Shown piece by piece: positions 1-7,536 of a stretch of 64,000 bases of DNA. Below the pieces are notes generated by a model. The model saw only the letters and a list, made by a program, of their open reading frames with translations. It made no database searches and was not told the DNA's origin. The stretch is taken from NCBI GenBank assembly GCA_902783035.1, contig CACZPK010000023.1, forward strand, positions 104,089 to 168,088, in the 5' to 3' direction. Numbering within the stretch: the stretch's first letter is position 1; every line of letters starts with the position of its first letter. Source of the DNA: Oscillospiraceae bacterium. Its GTDB lineage: Bacteria; Bacillota; Clostridia; Oscillospirales; Oscillospiraceae. The position numbers were made by a program, and so were the translations under genes.

Positions 1-139
1 CATCGGCGTGATCGAGGCCATGGCGAAGGCGTACATTTCCACACAGCTTGCCAACTCGGTTGTGTTCGCAGTGCTGATCGTGGTGCTGCTGGTGCGTCCG
101 GCGGGTCTTTTGGGCAAGTATGTGCCCGAGAAAGTGTGA
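1..139 (+). CDS. livH: Branched-chain amino acid ABC transporter permease, C-terminal fragment
   Basis: This is the last 45 codons of a gene that begins before the window. The frame starting at base 2 is open to a TGA at 137-139. It encodes one hydrophobic helix (AVLIVVLLVRP) and a tail with RPAGLLGK, which resembles the usual end of LivH-type inner membrane permeases. It sits 10 bases before livM, with livG and livF following, which is the standard order of this import operon. Assignment rests on the tail motif and the neighbours; the substrate could be another hydrophobic amino acid or a urea-type solute. Confidence 0.8.
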   Translation, partial: IGVIEAMAKAYISTQLANSVVFAVLIVVLLVRPAGLLGKYVPEKV

Positions 140-149
140 GGTGACGGGA

Positions 150-1214
150 ATGAAGAATTTAAAGCCCCATACCAAGCACAACATTGTGACCTTTGCGGGT
201 CTTGCCCTGGTTTGGATCATCGTGTCGGTCATGCGCGGTCAGGGCGTACTCGGCCGCTCCACCACAGGACTGCTCGTGCCGATCTGCTGTTACGTCGTCA
301 TGGCGCTTTCGCTGAATCTGACGGTCGGCATCATGGGCGAGCTGAGCCTCGGTCATGCCGGTTTCATGGGAATCGGCGCGTTTTCCGGCATCATCGCCTC
401 GCAAAGCCTGCTGAACATCATTCCCTCGGTGCCGCTGCGCCTGATCACCGCAATGCTTGTCGGTGCGATTTTCGCCGGTATCTTCGGCTTTCTCATCGGC
501 ATCCCGGTGCTGCGTCTGCGCGGTGACTACCTCGCCATCGTGACGCTCGCCTTCGGCGAGATCATCAAGGAGCTGATCACCTGCCTGCTGGTGGGCGTGG
601 ATGAACACGGCCTGCACATGATCTTCAACTACCGCGGCCTGAAGAACGTGGACGATCTGGGGCTTTCCCCGACCGGCCAGGTCATCATCAAGGGTGCGCA
701 GGGCGCCACGGGCACGCAGCCCATCGCCTCGTTTACCGCCGGCATGCTGTTGATCATGGTGACGCTTTTCATCATCCTCAACCTGATCTACAGCCGCACG
801 GGCCGTGCAATCATGGCGATCCGCGATAACCGCATTGCCGCCGAGAGCGTCGGCATCGACATTACAAAGCACAAGATGATTGCCTTTGTCATGTCCGCCG
901 CCATGGCGGGCGCGGCAGGCGCGCTCTACGGTCTGAACTACTCCAACCTCGTTGCGGCGAAGTTCGATTTCAACACCTCGATCCTTGTGCTGGTGTTCGT
1001 GGTGCTCGGCGGCCTCGGCAATATGCGCGGCTCCATCATCGCCGCGGTGCTGCTCTATGTGCTGCCCGAAGCGCTGCGCGGAATGCATGATTACCGCATG
1101 CTGATCTACGCGATCGTGCTCATCGTCGTGATGCTTACCACCAACAGCCCCGTGGCCCGGAACCTCTTCTCCCGCTGGTTCCGTTTCGGCAAGAAAGGAG
1201 AGGAGGACGCATGA
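150..1214 (+). CDS. livM: Branched-chain amino acid ABC transporter permease LivM
   Basis: This is the second membrane subunit of a LIV-type importer, 354 residues with about eight to ten hydrophobic segments. Family motifs are visible: GELSLGHAGFMGIGAFSG at residues 63-80, RGDYLAIVTLAFGEI near 124-138, and the cytoplasmic coupling segment GRAIMAIRDNRIAAESVGI in the second half. I chose the ATG at 150 over one at 120 because the upstream one overlaps livH and gives a charged, unrelated leader, while GAGGTG lies just before 150. The stop overlaps the livG start by four bases (ATGA), implying translational coupling. Precise substrate is inferred from family only. Confidence 0.92.
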   Translation: MKNLKPHTKHNIVTFAGLALVWIIVSVMRGQGVLGRSTTGLLVPICCYVVMALSLNLTVGIMGELSLGHAGFMGIGAFSGIIASQSLLNIIPSVPLRLITAMLVGAIFAGIFGFLIGIPVLRLRGDYLAIVTLAFGEIIKELITCLLVGVDEHGLHMIFNYRGLKNVDDLGLSPTGQVIIKGAQGATGTQPIASFTAGMLLIMVTLFIILNLIYSRTGRAIMAIRDNRIAAESVGIDITKHKMIAFVMSAAMAGAAGALYGLNYSNLVAAKFDFNTSILVLVFVVLGGLGNMRGSIIAAVLLYVLPEALRGMHDYRMLIYAIVLIVVMLTTNSPVARNLFSRWFRFGKKGEEDA

Positions 1215-2074
1215 GCCAGCAGAAGAGCCGTTTGAACATCAAGATGGTGCCGGTGCAGTCACACGCCATCGTGCCGGACCGCGACGCCGACAAGAGTCCC
1301 ATTCTGGAATGCCACCATCTCGGTATTGACTTCGGCGGTCTGACCGCCGTGAACAACTTCAACCTCATGATCGGGCGCACGGAGATCGCGGGTCTGATCG
1401 GTCCGAACGGCGCGGGCAAGACGACCGTGTTCAACATGCTCACGAAGGTCTATCAGCCCACGCGCGGTTCCATTTTGCTCGACGGGCGTGACACCTCCAA
1501 GCTCAGCACGGCGCAGGTCAGCCGTCTCGGCATCGCGCGTACGTTCCAGAACATCCGTCTTTTCAAGGATCTGACGGTGCTGGACAACGTGCTTGTCGGC
1601 TTGCACGACGAGATGGACTACCGTCTGCCGAGCGCGATCTTCCGTCTGCCCGACTTCTGGCGCGGCGAGCGCATCGCCCGTGAGCGTGCACGCGAGCTGC
1701 TGTCGATCTTCGACATGCAGGACATGGCGGACGCAAAGGCGGGCAGCCTACCTTATGGCGCACAGCGCCGTCTGGAAATCGTGCGCGCGCTGGCGACCAA
1801 CCCCAGCCTGTTGCTGCTCGACGAGCCGGCAGCGGGCATGAACCCGAGCGAAACCTCGGAGCTGATGGACAACATCGTCAAGATCCGCGATCTGTTCCAC
1901 ATCGCCATCATGCTCATCGAGCACGACATGAACCTCGTCATGGGCATTTGCGAGGGCATCTGCGTCCTCAACTTCGGCGAGGTGATCGCCAAGGGCACGC
2001 CCGACGAGATCAAGAGCAACCCCGTCGTTATCGAGGCATACCTCGGCAAGAAGGACAAGAAGGAGGAGGCGTAA
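1211..2074 (+). CDS. livG: Branched-chain amino acid ABC transporter ATP-binding protein LivG
   Basis: This is one of the two ATPases of the LIV importer, 287 residues. It has a Walker A at about residues 64-72 (GPNGAGKTT), a Q-loop TFQN, the signature PYGAQRRLEI and Walker B LLLLDEPAAGMNP. About 30 residues precede the usual family start; they are hydrophilic, and the start is fixed by the ATGA overlap with livM. The third codon position is strongly G or C, as in its neighbours. The next gene, livF, begins only three bases after the stop. Confidence 0.93.
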   Translation: MSQQKSRLNIKMVPVQSHAIVPDRDADKSPILECHHLGIDFGGLTAVNNFNLMIGRTEIAGLIGPNGAGKTTVFNMLTKVYQPTRGSILLDGRDTSKLSTAQVSRLGIARTFQNIRLFKDLTVLDNVLVGLHDEMDYRLPSAIFRLPDFWRGERIARERARELLSIFDMQDMADAKAGSLPYGAQRRLEIVRALATNPSLLLLDEPAAGMNPSETSELMDNIVKIRDLFHIAIMLIEHDMNLVMGICEGICVLNFGEVIAKGTPDEIKSNPVVIEAYLGKKDKKEEA

Positions 2075-2076
2075 GG

Positions 2077-2787
2077 ATGGCTGAATTGCTCAAGGTTGAA
2101 GACATCAACGTCTATTACGGCGCGATCCACGCCATCAAGGGCGTCTCCTTCCACGTCGACGAAGGGGAGATCGTCACCCTCATCGGCGCAAACGGCGCAG
2201 GCAAATCCACAACGCTGCAAACCGTATCCGGTCTGCTGCGCAGCAAAACCGGGTCCATCATCTTTGAGGGCAAGAGCATCTCCGGCGTCCCGGCGCATAC
2301 GCTCGTGTCCCATGGCCTCGCCCATGTGCCGGAGGGCCGCCGCATCTTCCTGCAAATGACGGTGGAGGAAAATCTGGAGATGGGCGCCTTCACCCAGCCA
2401 AACGCCAGCACCGCATCCTCGATGGAGAAGGTGTTCGCACAGTTCCCCCGTCTGGAGGAGCGCCGTCGCCAAATCGCCGGCACACTTTCCGGCGGTGAGC
2501 AGCAGATGCTCGCCATGGGCCGCGCGCTCATGAGCCATCCCAAGCTTCTGATGCTCGACGAACCGTCGATGGGTCTCGCGCCCATTCTGGTCGAGCAGAT
2601 CTTCGACATCATTCGCGAGCTGCACAAAGCGGGCACGACCATTCTGCTCGTCGAGCAGAACGCGCAGATGGCGCTTTCGGTCGCCGACCGTGCTTATGTG
2701 CTGGAAACGGGCAAGATCACCCTCTCCGGCACCGGTGCGGAGCTGGCGCAGAGCGACGCGGTCAAAAAGGCATATCTTGGCGGCTGA
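2077..2787 (+). CDS. livF: Branched-chain amino acid ABC transporter ATP-binding protein LivF
   Basis: This is the second ATPase of the LIV importer, 236 residues, the normal LivF length. Walker A GANGAGKST lies at about residues 37-45, with the signature LSGGEQQMLAMGRALM and Walker B LMLDEPSMGLAP. The ATG at 2077 follows the livG stop by two bases, and AAGGAGGAGGCG at the end of livG supplies the ribosome site. A longer in-frame ORF starts inside livG but has no family similarity there. It is the last gene of the liv operon; no strong terminator is visible before the next promoter at 2820. Confidence 0.93.
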   Translation: MAELLKVEDINVYYGAIHAIKGVSFHVDEGEIVTLIGANGAGKSTTLQTVSGLLRSKTGSIIFEGKSISGVPAHTLVSHGLAHVPEGRRIFLQMTVEENLEMGAFTQPNASTASSMEKVFAQFPRLEERRRQIAGTLSGGEQQMLAMGRALMSHPKLLMLDEPSMGLAPILVEQIFDIIRELHKAGTTILLVEQNAQMALSVADRAYVLETGKITLSGTGAELAQSDAVKKAYLGG

Positions 2788-2819
2788 TATCTGTCTTCCG
2801 GAAAATTATCAATTGCCTA

Positions 2820-2848
2820 TTGACAAACTAGGCATAGCGTGCTATCAT
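2820..2848 (+). promoter_or_regulatory. Sigma-A-type promoter of the methionine transport operon
   Basis: TTGACA at 2820-2825 is separated by 17 bases from TATCAT at 2843-2848. Transcription would start near 2855, about 25 bases before the methionine-rich leader peptide. The gap between livF and this promoter is too short to hold an S-box or T-box. Confidence 0.75.
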
Positions 2849-2879
2849 ACCCCCATCCTGAGGAAAGGAGAGCAACATC

Positions 2880-2969
2880 ATGAAGCGTACTGTGACGATG
2901 ACCATGATGGAGATGTGCATGCGCATGCGTATGGACGTCTGTTTCGATATGCTCTCCGTCAGGGATTGA
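2880..2969 (+). CDS. Methionine-rich leader peptide of the met transport operon
   Basis: A 29-codon ORF with a good ribosome site (AGGAAAGGAG, 2861-2870) lies between the promoter and metQ. Nine of 29 residues are methionine, at positions 1, 7, 9, 10, 12, 14, 16, 18 and 24, and two are cysteine. The densest stretch is MTMMEMCMRMRM. Its stop at 2967-2969 lies 29 bases before a strong intrinsic terminator (2999-3034). The arrangement (promoter, short ORF rich in the regulated amino acid, terminator, then the transporter) is that of ribosome-mediated transcription attenuation. No homology is claimed; the call is from composition and placement. It is too short for most gene finders. Confidence 0.72.
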   Translation: MKRTVTMTMMEMCMRMRMDVCFDMLSVRD

Positions 2970-3034
2970 TCGCCGGATTGCGGCGCAAATCGTAAATGAC
3001 CGGAAGGCATATCAAGCCTTCCGGTTTCATTTTT
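2952..3034 (+). promoter_or_regulatory. Attenuator: terminator with a candidate antiterminator arm
   Basis: The terminator is a perfect 10-bp stem, ACCGGAAGGC (2999-3008) with GCCTTCCGGT (3016-3025), a seven-base loop and a T-rich tail to 3034. A small hairpin CGCCG-GATTG-CGGCG (2971-2985) precedes it. CTCTCCGTCA (2952-2961), codons just after the last Met of the leader, can pair imperfectly with TGACCGGAAG (2997-3006), which would sequester the 5' arm of the terminator. A ribosome stalled at Met codons would leave this arm free; one reaching the stop would cover it. The pairing is inferred by eye. Confidence 0.6.
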
Positions 3035-3066
3035 CAGCAAACAAAAAGCAGAAAGGAAGTATCCCC

Positions 3067-3912
3067 ATGAAAAAGCTCATTTCTCTTGCCCTTGCACTGG
3101 TATTGACCCTGTCCCTTGCCGCTTGCGGCGGCAAAAGCAAGTCCCTCACCATCGCCGTGCCGAATGACACAACCAACGAAGCGCGCGCGCTGATGCTGCT
3201 GGAAAACCTGGGCTACATCAAGCTCAAGGACGGCGCTGGCATCACCGCCACGAAGCTCGATATCACCGAGAACCCCCACAACATTGAGATCAACGAGATT
3301 GAGGCCGCGCAGCTGCCCAACGTCCTCAAGGATGTGGATTACGCCGTCATCAACTCCAACTACGCGCTCGACGGCGGGCTCAACCCCTCCAAGGACGCGC
3401 TCGGCATCGAAGGTTCCTTCTCCGCTTACGGCAACATTCTCTGCGTGAAGGAAGGCCGCGAGAACGATCCGATCATCAAGGCGCTGCTCGCCGCGCTGGA
3501 AAGCCAGCAGGTCGCGGACTACATCACCGACAAGTATGACGGCGCGGTCATCTCCGTCGTCGACCAGCCCACCGACGGCTACGACGCCTCCGTGGACTAT
3601 GACGCACTGAACGGCCAGACCGTCTCCGTCGCCGCCACGCCGACCCCGCACGCCGAGATCCTCAATGATGTGGTCAAGGGCATCCTCGCCGCCAAGGGCA
3701 TCACCCTTGATGTGAAGGAATTCACCGATTACGTCCAGCCCAACAACGTTGTGGACAGCGGCGAGATCGACGCCAACTACTTCCAGCACCTGCCCTATCT
3801 GGAGGACTTCAACGCCGAGAACGGCACGAAGGTCGTCAGCATCGGTGCGATCCACGTGGAGCCGATGGGACTCTACGGTGGCAAACAGACCACCCTTGAC
3901 GCGCTGAAATAA
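3067..3912 (+). CDS. metQ: MetQ/NlpA-family methionine-binding lipoprotein, circularly permuted
   Basis: This is a 281-residue secreted lipoprotein: a signal with lipobox LAAC at Cys20, then the NlpA/MetQ fold. The two halves are in reversed order. Residues 27-165 carry what is normally the C-terminal half (IAVPNDTTNEARALMLLE, IKLKDGAG, EAAQLPNVL, AVINSNYAL, LNPSKDAL). A linker of about 19 residues follows. Residues 185-281 carry the normal N-terminal half (ATPTPHAEIL, EFTDYVQPN, DANYFQHLPYLEDF, VEPMGLYGGK), and the protein ends at TTLDALK, where the family normally runs into VAIPND. It is the first gene after the Met leader and is followed by metN and metI, so its role as the substrate receptor of a methionine ABC importer is well supported. 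Confidence 0.9.
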   Translation: MKKLISLALALVLTLSLAACGGKSKSLTIAVPNDTTNEARALMLLENLGYIKLKDGAGITATKLDITENPHNIEINEIEAAQLPNVLKDVDYAVINSNYALDGGLNPSKDALGIEGSFSAYGNILCVKEGRENDPIIKALLAALESQQVADYITDKYDGAVISVVDQPTDGYDASVDYDALNGQTVSVAATPTPHAEILNDVVKGILAAKGITLDVKEFTDYVQPNNVVDSGEIDANYFQHLPYLEDFNAENGTKVVSIGAIHVEPMGLYGGKQTTLDALK

Positions 3913-3924
3913 TTGGTTTATATT

Positions 3925-3955
3925 CAAAAGGAGCGGCAAAAGGCCGCTCCTTTTG
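3925..3955 (+). terminator. Intercistronic hairpin between metQ and metN
   Basis: A perfect 13-bp stem, CAAAAGGAGCGGC with GCCGCTCCTTTTG, has a five-base loop. Only four Ts follow the GC-rich part, and the metN ribosome site GAGGTG overlaps its end. It may act as a leaky terminator or an mRNA 3'-end stabiliser that raises MetQ over MetN and MetI. Confidence 0.6.
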
Positions 3956-3967
3956 AGGTGAACTGAC

Positions 3968-4981
3968 ATGATCGAAATCAAAAACCTGTCCAAGACCTTC
4001 CGCACGGCGGAGGGGGAAGTCGAGGCGCTGAAGGACGTTTCTCTTTCCATTCCCGACGGCGATATTTTCGGCATCATCGGCATGTCCGGCGCGGGCAAAT
4101 CCACGCTGGTACGCACGATCAACATGCTCGAGCGCCCCACCGAGGGCAGCGTCATCATCGACGGCGTGGACATGGGCGCACTCAGCGAAGCGGAGCTGCG
4201 CAAAAAGCGCCGCGAAATCACTATGATTTTCCAGGGTTTCAATCTGCTCATGCAGAAGACCTGTCTGGACAACATCTGCTTCCCGCTGCGTCTCGCGGGC
4301 ATATCGGCGCCGCAGGCACGCGAACGCGCGCTTGCACTGCTGGAAACCGTGGGGCTTGCGGACAAGGCCAAGGCGTATCCCGCGCAGCTCTCCGGCGGAC
4401 AGCAGCAGCGCGTCGCCATTGCCCGCGCGCTGGCGACCGATCCAAAGGTTCTGCTTTGCGACGAGGCGACCAGCGCCCTTGACCCGACAACGACGGCGTC
4501 CATTCTGGAGTTGATCCGCTCGATCAACGAAATCACAGGCATCACCGCCATTCTGATCACACACCAGATGAGCGTTGTGGAAAGCATCTGCCGCCATGTT
4601 GCCATTCTCGACGGCGGTGTCATCGCCGAAGTCGGCGAGGTGGGCGAGGTCTTCTCCCACCCGAAGAGCGCGGCGGCACGCCGGCTCGTGTTCCCGGACG
4701 GCGACGCTGCGGCGTCCCTGACACGGGATCGGGACGAACACATCCTGCGCGTCGTGTTCAACGGCAATCAGGCGACGGCCACGCCGCTGATCGCCCACAT
4801 GGCGGTGGAAAAAGGCATAGAGGCAAACATCGCCTACGCCTCCACCAAGACCATCGACGGGCGGGAATTCGGCTCGATGCTGCTGGGCATCCGCGGCGGC
4901 GACAACGTGCTGCGCGAGGCGATCGGATATCTGACCAGAAACCCCGATATTCTGGCGGAGGAGGTGCATTTGGATGATTGA
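3968..4981 (+). CDS. metN: Methionine ABC transporter ATP-binding protein MetN
   Basis: This 337-residue ATPase powers methionine import. Walker A GMSGAGKST is at about residues 38-46, the signature is LSGGQQQRVAIARAL and Walker B ends in CDEATSALDP. Residues from about 250 to the end form the extra C-terminal NIL/ACT-like domain typical of MetN, which in characterised homologues binds methionine and inhibits transport when the cell is replete. The start at 3968 follows GAGGTG by seven bases. Its stop overlaps metI by eight bases. Confidence 0.95.
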   Translation: MIEIKNLSKTFRTAEGEVEALKDVSLSIPDGDIFGIIGMSGAGKSTLVRTINMLERPTEGSVIIDGVDMGALSEAELRKKRREITMIFQGFNLLMQKTCLDNICFPLRLAGISAPQARERALALLETVGLADKAKAYPAQLSGGQQQRVAIARALATDPKVLLCDEATSALDPTTTASILELIRSINEITGITAILITHQMSVVESICRHVAILDGGVIAEVGEVGEVFSHPKSAAARRLVFPDGDAAASLTRDRDEHILRVVFNGNQATATPLIAHMAVEKGIEANIAYASTKTIDGREFGSMLLGIRGGDNVLREAIGYLTRNPDILAEEVHLDD

Positions 4982-5684
4982 CAAGCTGTTCGCGCCCGAG
5001 GTACTGGCGGAGGCAGGGGATATCATTCGTACACAATTTCCGCTGGCGATCTGGGAAACGGTATACGTCACCATTCTGTCCACGGCGTTTGCCATCATCA
5101 TCGGCCTGCCGCTGGGCGTGATCCTCGTCGTGGGCGAAAAGGGCGGCGTCAAGCCGCTGCCCGCATGGCTGATGCGCACTTTGAACGTCGTGATCAACCT
5201 GCTGCGCTCGGTGCCCTTTCTGATCCTGATGGTGCTGGTATTTCCGCTCACGCGTCTGATCGTCGGCACCGTTGTCGGCACGGTGGCCAGCATCGTGCCG
5301 CTGGTGATTGCAGCGTTCCCGTTTGTCGCGCGTCTTGCCGAAGGCAGTCTGCGCGAGGTAAACCCGAACACCATTGAAATGGCGCAGAGCCTCGGCGCGT
5401 CCCCGATGCAGATCATCACGCGCGTGATGATCCCTGAGAGCGTACCGAGCCTCATTTCCAACGCGACCATCGCCATTACAACCATTCTCGGATACTCCGC
5501 CATGAGCGGCATCATCGGCGGCGGCGGTCTCGGCAAGATCGCGATGAACTACGGCTACTACCGTTACAAATACCTCATCATGGTGGCGGCGGTGGTTCTG
5601 CTGATCGTCCTGGTGCAGGTGTTCCAGACCGTCGGCACGCATCTCGCCGTCCGGACGGACAAACGTCTGAAAAACAAGACCTGA
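4974..5684 (+). CDS. metI: Methionine ABC transporter permease MetI
   Basis: This is the membrane subunit of the methionine importer, 236 residues with about five hydrophobic helices. RSVPFLILMVLVFPLTR and the cytoplasmic EAA-type loop AEGSLREVNPNTIEMAQSLG (about residues 122-141) are typical of MetI. It overlaps the end of metN, so expression is probably coupled. It is the last gene of the operon, followed by a strong terminator. Confidence 0.95.
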   Translation: MIDKLFAPEVLAEAGDIIRTQFPLAIWETVYVTILSTAFAIIIGLPLGVILVVGEKGGVKPLPAWLMRTLNVVINLLRSVPFLILMVLVFPLTRLIVGTVVGTVASIVPLVIAAFPFVARLAEGSLREVNPNTIEMAQSLGASPMQIITRVMIPESVPSLISNATIAITTILGYSAMSGIIGGGGLGKIAMNYGYYRYKYLIMVAAVVLLIVLVQVFQTVGTHLAVRTDKRLKNKT

Positions 5685-5690
5685 ACGAGC

Positions 5691-5729
5691 GAACCGGAGA
5701 GGTATCATCCTCTCCGGTTCCCTTTATTT
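5691..5729 (+). terminator. Terminator of the metQNI operon
   Basis: A 12-bp perfect stem, GAACCGGAGAGG with CCTCTCCGGTTC, around a TATCAT loop is followed by a T-rich tail. It separates metI from the converging nnrD gene. Confidence 0.88.
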
Positions 5730-6603
5730 ATACAACCTCTGCAAATGCCGCCGCCAGTCCCTCGTCCGCTACGTCTCCTGGCGTAACACAGTACGGCGTC
5801 AGTCGCTGCGCCAAAATATCCCCCGCGCGGGCGTGGAGCCAGACGCCGCACGCTGCCGCGTCCGCCGCACTCGCACCCTGGGCAAGCAGCGCGGCGATCA
5901 CGCCCGTGAGCACATCGCCGCTGCCGCCCTTGGCAAGCGCGGAACCGCCGCAGGTGTTTTCCAGCACCGATCCATTCGGCAGGGCGACCAGCGTGCGGTG
6001 CCCCTTGCGCACCAGTATACAGCCGTGGGCTGCAGCAAACGCCCGCGCGGTCTCCTCGCGGTCCCGTGCCGACAATTCGGCGATCGAAACCCCCAACAGC
6101 CGCGCCAGCTCGCCGTCATGCGGCGTAAGCACCGTCACGCGGCCTCGCCGCGCGTCGAGAACCGACAGATCCTCCGACAGCGCGTTCAGTCCGTCCGCAT
6201 CCAGCACAACGCCTTGCTCCGCCTCGCGCAGCAGCGCGGCGGTAAGTGCCGTCGTTCCGGCGCTGCGTCCGAGGCCGGGCCCCAGCGCCAGCACATTGCA
6301 GCCGCGCATTTTCTCCCTGATCGGCGCCAGCGCATCCGCCGACAGGCGCTCGCCATCGTCGGGCAGGGGAAAGGGCATTGCCGAAACGCATTTCTCCGCC
6401 TCAACCGCCCAAATACAGCGCGGCACACCGAGGTAGACCAGCCCGCAGCCGGCGCGCACGGCAGCCTGCGCCGTGAGGTACGGCGCACCCGTATAGCCGA
6501 CCGCTCCGCCAACGACAAGCAGCTTGCCGAAGTTGCCCTTATGTCCGTCCGCCTTGCGCTGTGGCAACGCATCGCGGACATAGGCCGCGTCGATCCGAGT
6601 CAT
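5728..6603 (-). CDS. nnrD: ADP-dependent (S)-NAD(P)H-hydrate dehydratase
   Basis: This 291-residue protein is the YjeF C-terminal (ribokinase-like) domain that repairs hydrated NADH and NADPH using ADP. Recognisable motifs are GNFGKLLVVGG near residue 23, ALGPGLGR around 105, TPHDGELARLL near 157 and, near 223, AKGGSGDVLTGVIAALLAQG with the catalytic Asp of GGSGD. The epimerase (YjeF N-terminal) domain found fused in many bacteria is absent, so it is either encoded elsewhere or missing. It is a single gene, converging with metI. Confidence 0.92.
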   Translation of the reverse strand: MTRIDAAYVRDALPQRKADGHKGNFGKLLVVGGAVGYTGAPYLTAQAAVRAGCGLVYLGVPRCIWAVEAEKCVSAMPFPLPDDGERLSADALAPIREKMRGCNVLALGPGLGRSAGTTALTAALLREAEQGVVLDADGLNALSEDLSVLDARRGRVTVLTPHDGELARLLGVSIAELSARDREETARAFAAAHGCILVRKGHRTLVALPNGSVLENTCGGSALAKGGSGDVLTGVIAALLAQGASAADAAACGVWLHARAGDILAQRLTPYCVTPGDVADEGLAAAFAEVV

Positions 6604-6712
6604 GTGATCACATCCTTTGTCTGAATTTTACCATGCCTGCTGAAAAAACGGTAGAAAAACCTTGCATGGCGTGATAAGATGTTTCGCGCAACAGAAAAAG
6701 AGAGGAAATGGT

Positions 6713-7483
6713 ATGGACACATTTCTCAAAACCTGTCTCATTGTCTGCCCGCTGGTGTTTCTTGCGGGCTTTGTCGATTCCGTGGCGGGCGGCGGCGGGA
6801 TCATCTCGCTGCCCGCCTATCTGATGGCCGGCCTGCCCGCCCACCTTGCCGCGGGCACGAACAAGGTCGTCAACGGCTGCGGCACGCTGATGGCGACAAC
6901 CAAATATTTCCGCAACGGCAAGGTACGCATCCGGGCCGCGGCTGCGGCTGCCGCCGGGGCGCTGCTCGGCTCCGTGATCGGAGCGCAGCTCGCGTCCATG
7001 ATCCCGGAAGCAACGCTCAAGACCATCATGCTTGTTGCGCTGCCCTGCGTGGCGGTGTTTCTCGTCATCAAACGCGACTTTGGCGGAGATGATACAACTG
7101 CGGATACGCTTGCACCGGGGCGGGAGCTTGTCATTTCCGCGCTCATCGGCCTTGGTGTCGGCTGCTACGACGGACTGCTCGGCCCCGGCACCGGCACGTT
7201 CATGATCATCTGCTTTACGGCCTTTCTCTCCATGGATCTTCTCACCGCGTCCGGCTGCGCCAAGGCGGCAAACCTGGCTTCCAACATTGGCAGCGCCGTG
7301 GTGTGGATTCTGCACGGCAGCGTACTGTGGAAGCTTGCCGTGCCCGCGATCGTCTGCAACATTCTGGGCGCCTGGTTCGGCGCGCGCTATGCCATCCGCG
7401 GCGGCAGCAAAAAGGTGCGCAGTATGATGTTCATTGTGCTGGGGCTGTTGTTTCTGAAAATGCTCTATGACCTGTTCGCGTAA
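6713..7483 (+). CDS. TSUP family (TauE/SafE) anion exporter
   Basis: This 256-residue membrane protein has about eight hydrophobic segments arranged as two repeats. The first repeat carries FVDSVAGGGGIISLPAYL and PAHLAAGTNK and the second GLGVGCYDGLLGPGTGTF; both are hallmarks of the sulfite/sulfonate TauE/SafE exporter family. The ATG at 6713 is chosen because AGAGAGG lies seven bases upstream and an earlier in-frame ATG gives a charged extension. The direction of transport and the substrate cannot be read from the sequence. The convergent neighbour is an IclR regulator, but no shared control is evident. Confidence 0.88.
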   Translation: MDTFLKTCLIVCPLVFLAGFVDSVAGGGGIISLPAYLMAGLPAHLAAGTNKVVNGCGTLMATTKYFRNGKVRIRAAAAAAAGALLGSVIGAQLASMIPEATLKTIMLVALPCVAVFLVIKRDFGGDDTTADTLAPGRELVISALIGLGVGCYDGLLGPGTGTFMIICFTAFLSMDLLTASGCAKAANLASNIGSAVVWILHGSVLWKLAVPAIVCNILGAWFGARYAIRGGSKKVRSMMFIVLGLLFLKMLYDLFA

Positions 7484-7536
7484 AATCGTGCGCAGTGCGG
7501 CGGAAGACCCGGTTTTCGGGTTTTCCGCCGCGTTTT

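Noticed and set aside
159-1088. 309-codon open frame on the minus strand opposite livM
   Set aside because: It is rich in His, Asp and Arg, has no domain, and is the mirror of a high-GC coding gene. Many similar long antisense frames across the window were dropped for the same reason.
2788-2880. S-box or T-box before metQ
   Set aside because: The transcript begins near 2855 and only the leader ORF and a terminator follow; the conserved cores of either RNA are absent.
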